Positions 6,155-12,262 of a stretch of 12,262 bases of DNA are shown here, one piece after another. Source of the DNA: Pseudomonadota bacterium (GTDB lineage Bacteria; Pseudomonadota; Alphaproteobacteria; Rhizobiales; Beijerinckiaceae); assembly GCA_021780015.1 (NCBI GenBank), contig JAJXZN010000279.1:1-12262 (forward strand), given 5' to 3'. How positions within the stretch are numbered: position 1 is the first letter of the stretch; every line of letters begins with the position of its first letter. The translations under genes and the position numbers were made by a program. Below the pieces are notes generated by a model that was given only the letters and a program-made list of their open reading frames with translations, had not been told where the DNA came from and searched no databases.

Positions 6155-7279
6155 TCAATTCGGCTTCGGGAACGTGATGTCCACGGCAAAGAACTTTTGC
6201 GCCCCGGGGGGCGGCTTGGGGAACGGCGCCGCGCGCTGGATCAGCGCCAGGCTTTCGACATCGAGCGCCGCATCGCCGCTCGAGCGCAGGAGTTTTTCGC
6301 TCTTCACCGAGCCGTCGTCGTTCAGATCAAAATAGACCATCGCCGTACCGAAGGCGCCGCGGCGCAGCGCATCGGCGGGAAATTGCTTCTTCAATTCCAG
6401 TATGCCGAAGACGAGCGTCTGATAACTCACGATCTCGTCGCCATCATCGCTTGGCCGCGGGACGGTTACGGCAGGCGAATCGTCCTGGGTCGGGACCTGT
6501 GGCGCGTTCGCGGTTTGCGCCGGCGCTGTCGGCGTCGGGCTCGGCGGCTTAATAGCCTGCGGCGGCTGGGCCGGCGGGGGGGCCGGTTTCGGGGCCGCTT
6601 GGACCGGCGGCGGGGCCGGTTTTGGCAGGGGTTTTGCCGCTTCTGGCTTTGGCGGCTCAGGCTTGGGCGGCTCAGGTTTGGGGGGCGTCGATTTGGGCGC
6701 TTGCGTCGTGGACGGCGCCAATTTCGGCGGTTGCGGCTTGGGCGGTGCTGGCTTGGGCGCCGCTGGCTTGGGCGGTGCTGGCTTGGGTGGCTCGGGCTTG
6801 GGTGGCTCGGGCTTGGCGTCCGGCTTTGGCGCCAGCTTGGGCGCAGACGGTGCGGGCGGCTTGGCCGCAGCGGGCTTCGGCGCGGCCGGAGACGGCGCTG
6901 GTTTGGGCGGCGCCGGCTTGGCGGCGGGTTTGGGCGGCGCCGGCTTGGCGGCGGGTTTGGCCGCCGCGTGCGACGACCCGGCCGCGGCCCCGGGAGGCCC
7001 GCTCCCCGAAGGCGGCTGGGCGACAAGATCGACCGGAATTTCTTTGGTCAGGTCGGGCTTCAGCGGCGGCGCCCGTTCCAGCCATAAAAGCCCGGCGAGC
7101 AAGACGAGATGAAGCGCAATGCTCGCGGCGAGCAATTGGGCGAAGAACGATCGGTCCTTGGTGAAACGCAGGACCGCGGCCGCGGCCTCGTCGGCGCGCT
7201 TGGCCGCCTCCTTATGGTCGGCGTCCGGCCAGTAAGCCTTGAACAGCGACCCGAAAGTCGCGTGCGAATCTTCGGCCAA
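6155..7279 (-). CDS. TonB-family energy transducer-like protein
   Basis: A 374-residue protein with TonB architecture. Residues 1-44 are cytoplasmic and charged, about 46-66 form a membrane anchor (FFAQLLAASIALHLVLLAGL), about 70-275 are a very long Pro/Ala/Lys region that would span the periplasm, and about 285-374 resemble the TonB C-terminal domain (VYFDLNDDGSVKSEKLLRSS, ALDVESLALIQRAAPFPKPP). TonB proteins transmit inner-membrane proton energy from ExbB-ExbD to outer-membrane receptors, but no exbB, exbD or receptor gene is in view, and some TonB-domain proteins have other roles. The start is TTG at 7279, with AAGAG 7 bases before and an in-frame stop at 7297-7295. Its proline-rich part is encoded by degenerate 15- and 27-base repeats. 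It may follow trpS, 35 bases away, in one transcript. Confidence 0.8.
   Translation of the reverse strand: MAEDSHATFGSLFKAYWPDADHKEAAKRADEAAAAVLRFTKDRSFFAQLLAASIALHLVLLAGLLWLERAPPLKPDLTKEIPVDLVAQPPSGSGPPGAAAGSSHAAAKPAAKPAPPKPAAKPAPPKPAPSPAAPKPAAAKPPAPSAPKLAPKPDAKPEPPKPEPPKPAPPKPAAPKPAPPKPQPPKLAPSTTQAPKSTPPKPEPPKPEPPKPEAAKPLPKPAPPPVQAAPKPAPPPAQPPQAIKPPSPTPTAPAQTANAPQVPTQDDSPAVTVPRPSDDGDEIVSYQTLVFGILELKKQFPADALRRGAFGTAMVYFDLNDDGSVKSEKLLRSSGDAALDVESLALIQRAAPFPKPPPGAQKFFAVDITFPKPN
6640..6825 (-). repeat. Degenerate 15-base coding repeats in the TonB-type gene
   Basis: On the plus strand the unit resembles GGCTTGGGCGGTGCT and recurs with variants (GGCTCA, GGCTCG, GGCTTGGGTGG), encoding PPKPx pentapeptides on the minus strand. 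The best pair is 6735-6764 and 6765-6794, two 30-base copies that differ at a few bases. These are protein-coding repeats and not a separate element. Confidence 0.7.
6901..6954 (-). repeat. Perfect 27-base tandem duplication in the TonB-type gene
   Basis: Two identical 27-base copies, 6901-6927 and 6928-6954, add nine residues each (AAKPAPPKP type) to the periplasmic stalk without shifting the frame. A third partial copy begins at 6955. Complete identity suggests a recent slippage or unequal recombination event, so the number of copies could vary between strains. Confidence 0.85.
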
Positions 7280-7314
7280 CGCAAAACTCTTGAATTACAG
7301 CGTGACGCCCGATC

Positions 7315-8349
7315 CTAACGTACAAAGCCGACGATGTCTTTGACTGCGGTGACGACCGGCGCGGCAATGGCGCGCGCCCGCGCCGCGCCGTCGGCGAGCA
7401 CGCCGTCGATGAAGGCTTCATCCTTGGCGAGCCGCGACATTTCGGCGCCGATCGGAGCGAGCTTGGCGACAAGCAGATCGACGAGCGCCGTTTTGAACGT
7501 CGAAAAATTGGCGCCGCCGAAAGCTTGTAAGACCTGCGCCTTCGTCTCGTCATTCACGGCGGCGAAAATGCCGACAAGATTGTCGAGTTCGGGACGCCCG
7601 GCGAGCCCCTCGACTTCGCTCGGCAGCGCTTCGGGATCGGTTTTCGCCTTGCGGATTTTCTGCGCGATCAGGTCGGCATCGTCATCGAGATTGATGCGCG
7701 AATAATCCGACGGATCGGATTTCGACATTTTCTTGGTGCCGTCGCGCAGGCTCATCACGCGCGTCGCCGGCCCCTGGATCAGCGGCTCGGGCAGCGGAAA
7801 AAAGGCGTCGCCGAAGCCCAGCGCGGCGATCGACGCGGCAAAATCCAGATTGAATTTCTGGGCGATGTCGCGGGCGAGTTCCAAATGCTGCTTCTGATCC
7901 TCGCCGACGGGCACGTGCGTTGCCTGGTAAGCCAAAATGTCGGCCGCCATCAACACCGGATAATCGTAAAGGCCGACCGAAACGTTTTCGCGATCCTTGC
8001 CCGCCTTTTCCTTGAACTGGGTCATGCGGTTGAGCCAGCCAAGCCGCGCGACGCAATTCAAGATCCAGGCGAGTTCGGCATGCGCGGCGACCTGGCTCTG
8101 GTTGAAGACGATCTGCTTCTTGGCGTCGATGCCGGCAGCAAGATAAGCGGCCGTCACCTTGCGGATGCTGGCTTTGAGCTCGGCCGGGTCCTGCGGCACG
8201 GTGATCGCGTGCAGGTCGACGACGCAATAGAGGCATTCATGCGTCTTCTGCAGCGCGACGAATTTGGTGATCGCGCCAAGATAATTGCCGAGATGCAAAT
8301 TGCCGGTCGGCTGCACGCCGGAAAAGACGCGGGGATGAAAATCGGCCAT
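7315..8349 (-). CDS. trpS: Tryptophanyl-tRNA synthetase
   Basis: A 344-residue class I aminoacyl-tRNA synthetase that charges tRNA-Trp with tryptophan using ATP. The HIGH-equivalent is [12 protein letters not shown] at residues 14-25, the tryptophan pocket region includes [13 protein letters not shown] (130-142) and [13 protein letters not shown] (146-158), and KMSKS is at 207-211, followed by [10 protein letters not shown]. Length is normal for bacterial TrpS. The ATG at 8349 fits the usual start [11 protein letters not shown]; the ribosome site is weak (AGG very close to the start). It lies 89 bases after hslU and 35 bases before the TonB-type gene, both on the same strand. It may be served by read-through from hslU or by a promoter in the short gap. 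Confidence 0.97.
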   Translation of the reverse strand: MADFHPRVFSGVQPTGNLHLGNYLGAITKFVALQKTHECLYCVVDLHAITVPQDPAELKASIRKVTAAYLAAGIDAKKQIVFNQSQVAAHAELAWILNCVARLGWLNRMTQFKEKAGKDRENVSVGLYDYPVLMAADILAYQATHVPVGEDQKQHLELARDIAQKFNLDFAASIAALGFGDAFFPLPEPLIQGPATRVMSLRDGTKKMSKSDPSDYSRINLDDDADLIAQKIRKAKTDPEALPSEVEGLAGRPELDNLVGIFAAVNDETKAQVLQAFGGANFSTFKTALVDLLVAKLAPIGAEMSRLAKDEAFIDGVLADGAARARAIAAPVVTAVKDIVGFVR

Positions 8350-8438
8350 GCCTGGGAAGGTTCCGGTTTAAGGTGGCGGGTCTTATGCCGCCCCTGCCCT
8401 GCCCTGGCAAGCTGCGATCCATCGAGCCCCGGCCGGCG

Positions 8439-9740
8439 CTATAGAATGAAGCGGCTCAGATCGGTGTTGCGCGCCAGATCGCCGATATTCTTATCAACAA
8501 ATTCGGCGGTGATCTCGATCCGCTCGCCCGAGCGGTCGGGCGCCGAAAAGCTCACCTCGTCGAGAACCCGCTCCATCACCGTCTGCAACCGCCTGGCGCC
8601 GATGTTCTCGACGCTCGAATTGACCTGCACGGCGATCTTGGCGATCGCATTGACGCCGTCGGGCGTGAAGACGAGATCGACGCCCTCGGTTTTCAGCAAG
8701 GCTTGATATTGCTTGATCAGGCTCGCCTCGGTCTCGACCAGGATACGACGGAAATCCTCCTCGTCGAGCGGCGAGAGTTCGACGCGGATCGGCAGGCGCC
8801 CCTGCAATTCCGGCAGCAGGTCGGAGGGCTTGGCGATATGGAACGCGCCCGAGGCGATGAAGAGCACATGGTCGGTCTTCACCGCGCCGTGCTTGGTCGA
8901 AACCGTCGTCCCCTCGATGAGCGGCAGCAGATCCCGCTGCACGCCTTCGCGCGATACATCGGCGCCGCCGCGGCCCTCGCGCGCGCAGATCTTGTCGATC
9001 TCATCGAGGAAGACGATGCCGTTGTTCTCGACTTGATGGATGGCTTCCTGGACGATCTGGTCCTGGTCCATCAGCTTATCGCTTTCCTCGGCGATCAGCG
9101 GCTCGTAGGCATCCTTCACCAGAAGCCGGCGCGGCTTGGACTGCTTGCCCTTGCCGAAAATATCGCCGATCGAAATCGCCCCGATCGAGGCGCCCGGCAT
9201 GTTCGGCAATTCGAACATCGGCATATTGGATGAAGGTTGCGCCAGTTCGAGCTCGATTTCTTTGTCTGCCAATTCGCCATCGCGCAATTTCTTGCGGAAG
9301 GAATCGCGCGTCGCCGGCGAGGCATGCGCACCGACCAAGGCGTCGAGCAGCCGGTCTTCCGCCGCAAGATGGGCACGCGCCTGCAGCGCCTTGCGCTTTG
9401 CCTGCTTCACCTGAGCGATGGCGATTTCGAGCAGGTCGCGGACGATCTGCTCGACGTCGCGGCCGACATAGCCGACTTCGGTGAATTTCGTCGCCTCGAC
9501 CTTGAGAAACGGCGCATTGGCGAGCTTGGCGAGACGCCGGGAAATCTCGGTTTTGCCGCAACCGGTCGGCCCGATCATCAGGATATTTTTCGGCATCACC
9601 TCATCGCGCATCGCGCCTTCGAGATTGAGCCGCCGCCAGCGGTTGCGCAAAGCGATGGCGACCGCGCGCTTGGCCTGTTTCTGACCGACGATGAAACGGT
9701 CGAGTTCGGAAACGATTTCGCGGGGAGAAAAATCAGTCAT
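8439..9740 (-). CDS. hslU: HslU, ATPase subunit of the HslVU protease
   Basis: A 433-residue AAA+ unfoldase (ClpY) that forms hexamers, unfolds substrates and feeds them to the HslV peptidase. Visible: N-terminal [16 protein letters not shown], Walker A GPTGCGKT at 57-64, pore loop GYVG at 90-93, the intermediate (I) domain from about 110 to 230, Walker B VFLDEIDK at 243-250, [15 protein letters not shown] at 263-277, and the sensor-2 region [15 protein letters not shown] at 381-395. The end DLSRFIL is the C-terminal tail that inserts into HslV to activate it, so both partners should work together. It starts with ATG inside the stop codon of the membrane protein gene (ATGA overlap, 9737-9740) and has no good ribosome site of its own, implying translational coupling. 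Confidence 0.98.
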   Translation of the reverse strand: MTDFSPREIVSELDRFIVGQKQAKRAVAIALRNRWRRLNLEGAMRDEVMPKNILMIGPTGCGKTEISRRLAKLANAPFLKVEATKFTEVGYVGRDVEQIVRDLLEIAIAQVKQAKRKALQARAHLAAEDRLLDALVGAHASPATRDSFRKKLRDGELADKEIELELAQPSSNMPMFELPNMPGASIGAISIGDIFGKGKQSKPRRLLVKDAYEPLIAEESDKLMDQDQIVQEAIHQVENNGIVFLDEIDKICAREGRGGADVSREGVQRDLLPLIEGTTVSTKHGAVKTDHVLFIASGAFHIAKPSDLLPELQGRLPIRVELSPLDEEDFRRILVETEASLIKQYQALLKTEGVDLVFTPDGVNAIAKIAVQVNSSVENIGARRLQTVMERVLDEVSFSAPDRSGERIEITAEFVDKNIGDLARNTDLSRFIL

Positions 9741-10864
9741 GACATCTGCGAGCGTGGATGGGGAAGACGCTGGGCGAGCGCCGGCGGCAAGAGGCGCAGG
9801 ATCGTGTTGCGGAGCGGCCGCCAGCCGGCGCTGAGCAATAAGATGAACAGCCCCAGGGTCAGCACCGTTATGCTGGTCAATCTGGTGAAGTCCACAAGTC
9901 CGGTTTGGCGGATCAACGCACTAAATGCAATTCCCGCATAGGTGAGGCCGGAAACGAGCAGAGCGCGCCGGTCGATCGCGAGTGAGACGACGGCGAAGAT
10001 AAGGAAGATGCCGAGGATGCCGAATGCGGCGCGCGTACCGAGCATCTCATAATTCATGTACGCGGCGATCAATGGGTGGACGATCAGCGGCGCAGCGAGA
10101 AGATGCAGCCAGAAAGCGATGTCGGTACGGCGCGTCTGGCGCGCCGGATCCGACATGTCGAAGCGCATGGCGAGCGCGAAGACGCCGATGCCGCAGAGCA
10201 GCAACAAAATGTTGTAACGATCGCCGCCGAGCGACGGATCGAGCCAGTGGACCGACGCGACGAAAGCGACACTGAGCGCCCCGCAGCCGGCCGCAAGGGT
10301 GATCGGAACGCGGAAGCGCCAATAATGCAGCGCCGCGAGGGCTGCCGTTGCCAATCCTGCGATGAGCGCTGAGCGCGGATCCCAGTGCATCCATCCGCCG
10401 AAATGCTGGAAGCGGCGCACGAGATAGGCACCCGCATCATCGGGCGTGACAAACCCAAGAACGAAATTGAACGCGGCAGCCACGAAGAGCAGCAGCAGAA
10501 CGATGCTCGGCAAAGCCATCCGACGTCGACGCGTGAAGAATTCCGCGAGCCCCCATGCCGCAACGGCAAGGACGCCCCATTTCGCCGTTTCGCCGAGGTA
10601 ATGCGCGACGATGTCAGCCACCGCCCAAGAGAAAAGCGCGATGCCGATGGTCACGAATATATCGGCGAAGCTTGTGATGAATCGCAGGTTCTCGTCGTCT
10701 ACGCTGTCCGCCGCAGCGACCGCAGCCGGCATCGACGGCGGCGGCGGCAGATCGGCCCGGTCGGCCTCGATCTCGGAGCGCGCGAGGCCGCGCAAGGCCT
10801 CGGCTTGCTCGGGCGTGACGACGCCGCGCAGCGTGGCAAGAGCAAGAACCTCGTCCGAAATCAT
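9737..10864 (-). CDS. Multi-pass membrane protein of unknown function in the hslVU operon
   Basis: A 375-residue protein that I cannot assign to a characterised family. Residues 1-60 are soluble, begin with a helix-like stretch ([20 protein letters not shown]) and have a Pro-rich linker (LPPPPSMP). About ten membrane segments follow, roughly at 66-88, 95-110, 117-139, 166-182, 186-206, 216-234, 248-268, 279-297, 300-317 and 328-346. Notable blocks are [19 protein letters not shown] and [20 protein letters not shown]. The general plan (short N-terminal domain plus many membrane segments) recalls DUF2157-type proteins, but this is a weak comparison. Its ATG overlaps the hslV stop and its TGA overlaps the hslU ATG, each by 4 bases, so it is produced together with HslV and HslU. 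Function could be linked to the protease at the membrane, or it could be a passenger. Gene reality is very likely. Confidence 0.88.
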   Translation of the reverse strand: MISDEVLALATLRGVVTPEQAEALRGLARSEIEADRADLPPPPSMPAAVAAADSVDDENLRFITSFADIFVTIGIALFSWAVADIVAHYLGETAKWGVLAVAAWGLAEFFTRRRRMALPSIVLLLLFVAAAFNFVLGFVTPDDAGAYLVRRFQHFGGWMHWDPRSALIAGLATAALAALHYWRFRVPITLAAGCGALSVAFVASVHWLDPSLGGDRYNILLLLCGIGVFALAMRFDMSDPARQTRRTDIAFWLHLLAAPLIVHPLIAAYMNYEMLGTRAAFGILGIFLIFAVVSLAIDRRALLVSGLTYAGIAFSALIRQTGLVDFTRLTSITVLTLGLFILLLSAGWRPLRNTILRLLPPALAQRLPHPRSQMS

Positions 10865-11415
10865 GGCAAGCTTTCGATGACGACATTACGGTTCGTGTAG
10901 ACGCAGATGTCGGCGGCGATATCGAGCGCGCGGCGCGCAATCGTCTCGGCATCGGCCGCGGTCGAAAGCAGAGCCCGGCCGGCGGCAAGCGCATAATTGC
11001 CGCCCGAGCCGATGCCCATGACGCTGCCGTCCGGCGTCGCCTCCGGCTCCAGCACATCGCCATTGCCGGTGAGGACGAGGCCAGCCTCCTTGTCGGCGAC
11101 GAGCATCATGGCTTCGAGCCGGCGCAGATAGCGGTCGGTCCGCCAATCCTTGGCGAGCTCAACGCAGGCGCGCACGAGCTGGCCGGGGTATTGTTCGAGC
11201 TTGCTTTCAAGCCGCTCGAAAAGCGTGAACGCATCGGCCGTGGCGCCGGCGAAGCCGCCGATCACTTCGCCCTTGGCGAGGCGACGGACTTTCTTGGCAT
11301 TGCCTTTGATGATCGTCTGGCCGATCGACACTTGCCCGTCGCCGCCGATCACCGTACGGCCGCCCTTGCGCACCATGATGATCGTCGTTCCGTGCCAGGC
11401 TGGCAATTCAGACAT
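10861..11415 (-). CDS. hslV: HslV, peptidase subunit of the HslVU protease
   Basis: A 184-residue proteasome-beta-like threonine peptidase. The catalytic threonine should be T10 in [12 protein letters not shown]; numbered from it, D17 (D26 here, GGDGQVS) and K33 (K42 here, GNAKKVRRL) fall where the family requires. [13 protein letters not shown] near 133-145 is the usual serine/glycine segment. The nine residues MSELPAWHG before the threonine must be removed for activity, unlike E. coli HslV, where only Met is lost; short leaders are known in alphaproteobacteria. I chose ATG 11415 because GAGAG lies 5 bases upstream and the upstream in-frame extension has no resemblance to the family. It heads the operon hslV, membrane protein, hslU and diverges from hisB. 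Confidence 0.97.
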   Translation of the reverse strand: MSELPAWHGTTIIMVRKGGRTVIGGDGQVSIGQTIIKGNAKKVRRLAKGEVIGGFAGATADAFTLFERLESKLEQYPGQLVRACVELAKDWRTDRYLRRLEAMMLVADKEAGLVLTGNGDVLEPEATPDGSVMGIGSGGNYALAAGRALLSTAADAETIARRALDIAADICVYTNRNVVIESLP

Positions 11416-11463
11416 GGGAACTCTCAGGAATTGCCGCGGCACGGCGGGAAAAGACTGTCCCCA

Positions 11464-11491
11464 TCTATGAAGTTGCCGCACGGCTGGCAAG
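11464..11491 (-). promoter_or_regulatory. Possible heat-shock (RpoH) promoter of hslV
   Basis: CTTGCC (11491-11486) and CATAGA (11469-11464) are separated by 16 bases, which is similar to alphaproteobacterial RpoH promoters (CTTG, then about 16-17 bases, then C(C/T)ATnT). Transcription would start about 40 bases before hslV. hslVU is a heat-shock operon in many bacteria, which makes the position sensible, but the match is partial. Confidence 0.33.
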
Positions 11492-11507
11492 GGCACGCCG
11501 CGCCCGC

Positions 11508-11523
11508 GCCCCATGCGTGGGGC
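11508..11523. other. Perfect inverted repeat in the hslV-hisB gap
   Basis: GCCCCA and TGGGGC flank TGCG, and the repeat is followed on the plus strand by AAAAAATAAA. It sits about midway between the two divergent starts, upstream of the hslV promoter candidate. It could be an operator or a small structure at the 5' end of a hisB transcript. The run of T on the minus strand comes before the hairpin, so it is not a terminator for either strand. Confidence 0.3.
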
Positions 11524-11635
11524 AAAAAATAAAGCATATCAGTGGCTTCCGATGCGGCCACACAGCTTTGGTTTTCTCTTTGCGGCAAAATGCTCTATGG
11601 TCCGCCGCGATCGCGACCGAGGCCCCATTTTCCCT

Positions 11636-12229
11636 ATGCGCAAAGCTCTGATTGCCCGAAAAACCAAGGAAACCGCCATCGAAGTCCGTGTCGATCTCGA
11701 CGGGACCGGCCATGCCAATATTGCGACCGGGATTGGCTTCTTCGACCATATGCTGGAGCAGGTGGCGCGCCATTCCTTGATCGACATTGAGATCGCGGCG
11801 CAGGGCGATCTGCATATCGACCATCACCATACGGTCGAGGATACCGGTATCGCGCTCGGCCAGGCGATCCGCCAGGCTTTGGGCGACGCACGCGGCATCA
11901 TCCGCTTCGGCGACGCCCTGCAGCCGATGGACGAGACATTGACGCGCGTCGCGATCGATCTGTCCGGCCGGCCATTCCTCGTCTTCAAGACGGTGTTCAC
12001 GCAGGCGAAGATCGGTTCGTTCGACACCGAGCTGGTGCGCGAATTCTTCCAGGCGCTGACGACGAACGCCGGGATGAATCTGCATATCGAGACCCTATAT
12101 GGCGATAATAGCCATCATATCGCCGAATCGGCGTTCAAAGGGCTGGCGCGGGCGCTGAGGGCCGCGGTCGCCATCGACCCGCGCCGCAGCGGCGAAATCC
12201 CCTCGACCAAAGGGTCGCTGGCGGGCTAA
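11636..12229 (+). CDS. hisB: Imidazoleglycerol-phosphate dehydratase
   Basis: A 197-residue monofunctional enzyme for the seventh step of histidine synthesis, dehydration of imidazole glycerol phosphate to imidazole acetol phosphate. The two Mn-binding clusters are intact: [10 protein letters not shown] at residues 62-71, preceded by [11 protein letters not shown], and [20 protein letters not shown] at 155-174. The end (PSTKGSL) is typical. ATG 11636 fits the family start ([12 protein letters not shown]); an in-frame ATG at 11597 would add 13 residues ([13 protein letters not shown]) and cannot be excluded, since the ribosome site for 11636 is poor (GAGG 13 bases away). There is no phosphatase domain, unlike the E. 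coli fusion. It is divergent from hslV, and a DUF2628-type gene follows after 12 bases, as in other Hyphomicrobiales his clusters. Confidence 0.97.
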   Translation: MRKALIARKTKETAIEVRVDLDGTGHANIATGIGFFDHMLEQVARHSLIDIEIAAQGDLHIDHHHTVEDTGIALGQAIRQALGDARGIIRFGDALQPMDETLTRVAIDLSGRPFLVFKTVFTQAKIGSFDTELVREFFQALTTNAGMNLHIETLYGDNSHHIAESAFKGLARALRAAVAIDPRRSGEIPSTKGSLAG

Positions 12230-12241
12230 CGGAAAGAGATC

Positions 12242-12262
12242 ATGGCCGTCTATACGGTTTAC
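12242..12262 (+). CDS. Start of a probable DUF2628 protein
   Basis: Only seven codons are visible, MAVYTVY, starting 12 bases after hisB with GGAAAGAG close upstream. In Hyphomicrobiales hisB is often followed by a small DUF2628 membrane protein with a start of this form and then hisH, hisA and hisF. The call rests on this short N-terminus and on position, so it is tentative. Confidence 0.5.

Noticed and set aside
6640..6960. Possible CRISPR-like or satellite array
   Set aside because: The units are 15 or 27 bases, adjacent and without spacers, and keep the reading frame of the TonB-type gene, so they are coding repeats.
6143..7087. Plus-strand open frame rich in Gly, Arg and Leu opposite the TonB-type gene
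   Set aside because: It is the reverse translation of the Pro/Ala/Lys repeats; the minus-strand frame has a membrane anchor and TonB C-terminal domain.
8350..8438. Terminator between hslU and trpS
   Set aside because: Only a five-base GGCGG/CCGCC stem with an eight-base loop is present and there is no T run; read-through from hslU into trpS remains possible.
9237..9941. Plus-strand open frame of 234 codons opposite hslU
   Set aside because: It is antisense to conserved hslU sequence and shows no recognisable motif.
11508..11523. Intrinsic terminator between hslV and hisB
   Set aside because: The genes diverge here, and the stem is followed by A residues on the plus strand and by GC-rich DNA on the minus strand, so it lacks a T run after the stem.

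Overview
The window looks like a stretch of chromosome from a GC-rich alphaproteobacterium, most likely of the Hyphomicrobiales (Rhizobiales), possibly Beijerinckiaceae or a relative. The evidence is protein similarity recognised by eye (IF-3 beginning RRP, an HslV with a short leader before its catalytic threonine, HisB followed by a gene starting MAVYTVY, a 6S RNA of alphaproteobacterial type next to the folate cyclo-ligase gene) and a strong GC bias at third codon positions. The genus is inference. Genes are tightly packed; the largest gene-free gap is about 230 bases and most of it is accounted for by the 6S RNA.

Layout from the left. (1) 1-2251, minus strand: a run read right to left as 5-formyltetrahydrofolate cyclo-ligase, a small DUF486/DMT-type membrane protein, a YmdB-type metallophosphoesterase and the start of a secreted class A acid phosphatase, which runs off the left edge. 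(2) About 2278-2434, minus: a 6S RNA candidate directly upstream of the cyclo-ligase gene. (3) 2485-3828, minus: infC, rpmI and rplT, with an AUU start codon on infC and a 185-base structured spacer with its own promoter candidate before rpmI. (4) 4019-5263, minus: a GT4 glycosyltransferase, divergent from (5) 5311-6150, plus: an ABHD10-like alpha/beta hydrolase. (6) 6155-7279, minus: a TonB-type protein with a long proline/alanine/lysine region encoded by short DNA repeats. (7) 7315-8349, minus: trpS. (8) 8439-11415, minus: hslV, a 375-residue multi-pass membrane protein of unknown function, and hslU, joined by two ATGA overlaps. (9) 11636 to the end, plus: hisB and the first seven codons of a probable DUF2628 protein.

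Most of the content is housekeeping: translation (infC, rpmI, rplT, trpS), protein quality control (hslVU), histidine synthesis (hisB), one-carbon metabolism (cyclo-ligase) and RNA polymerase regulation (6S RNA). The points that depart from the textbook are the unknown membrane protein embedded between the two subunits of the HslVU protease, the structured rpmI leader, the AUU start of infC, and the placing of 6S RNA straight after rplT where pheST is often found. No mobile element, CRISPR array, phage gene, tRNA or rRNA is visible.
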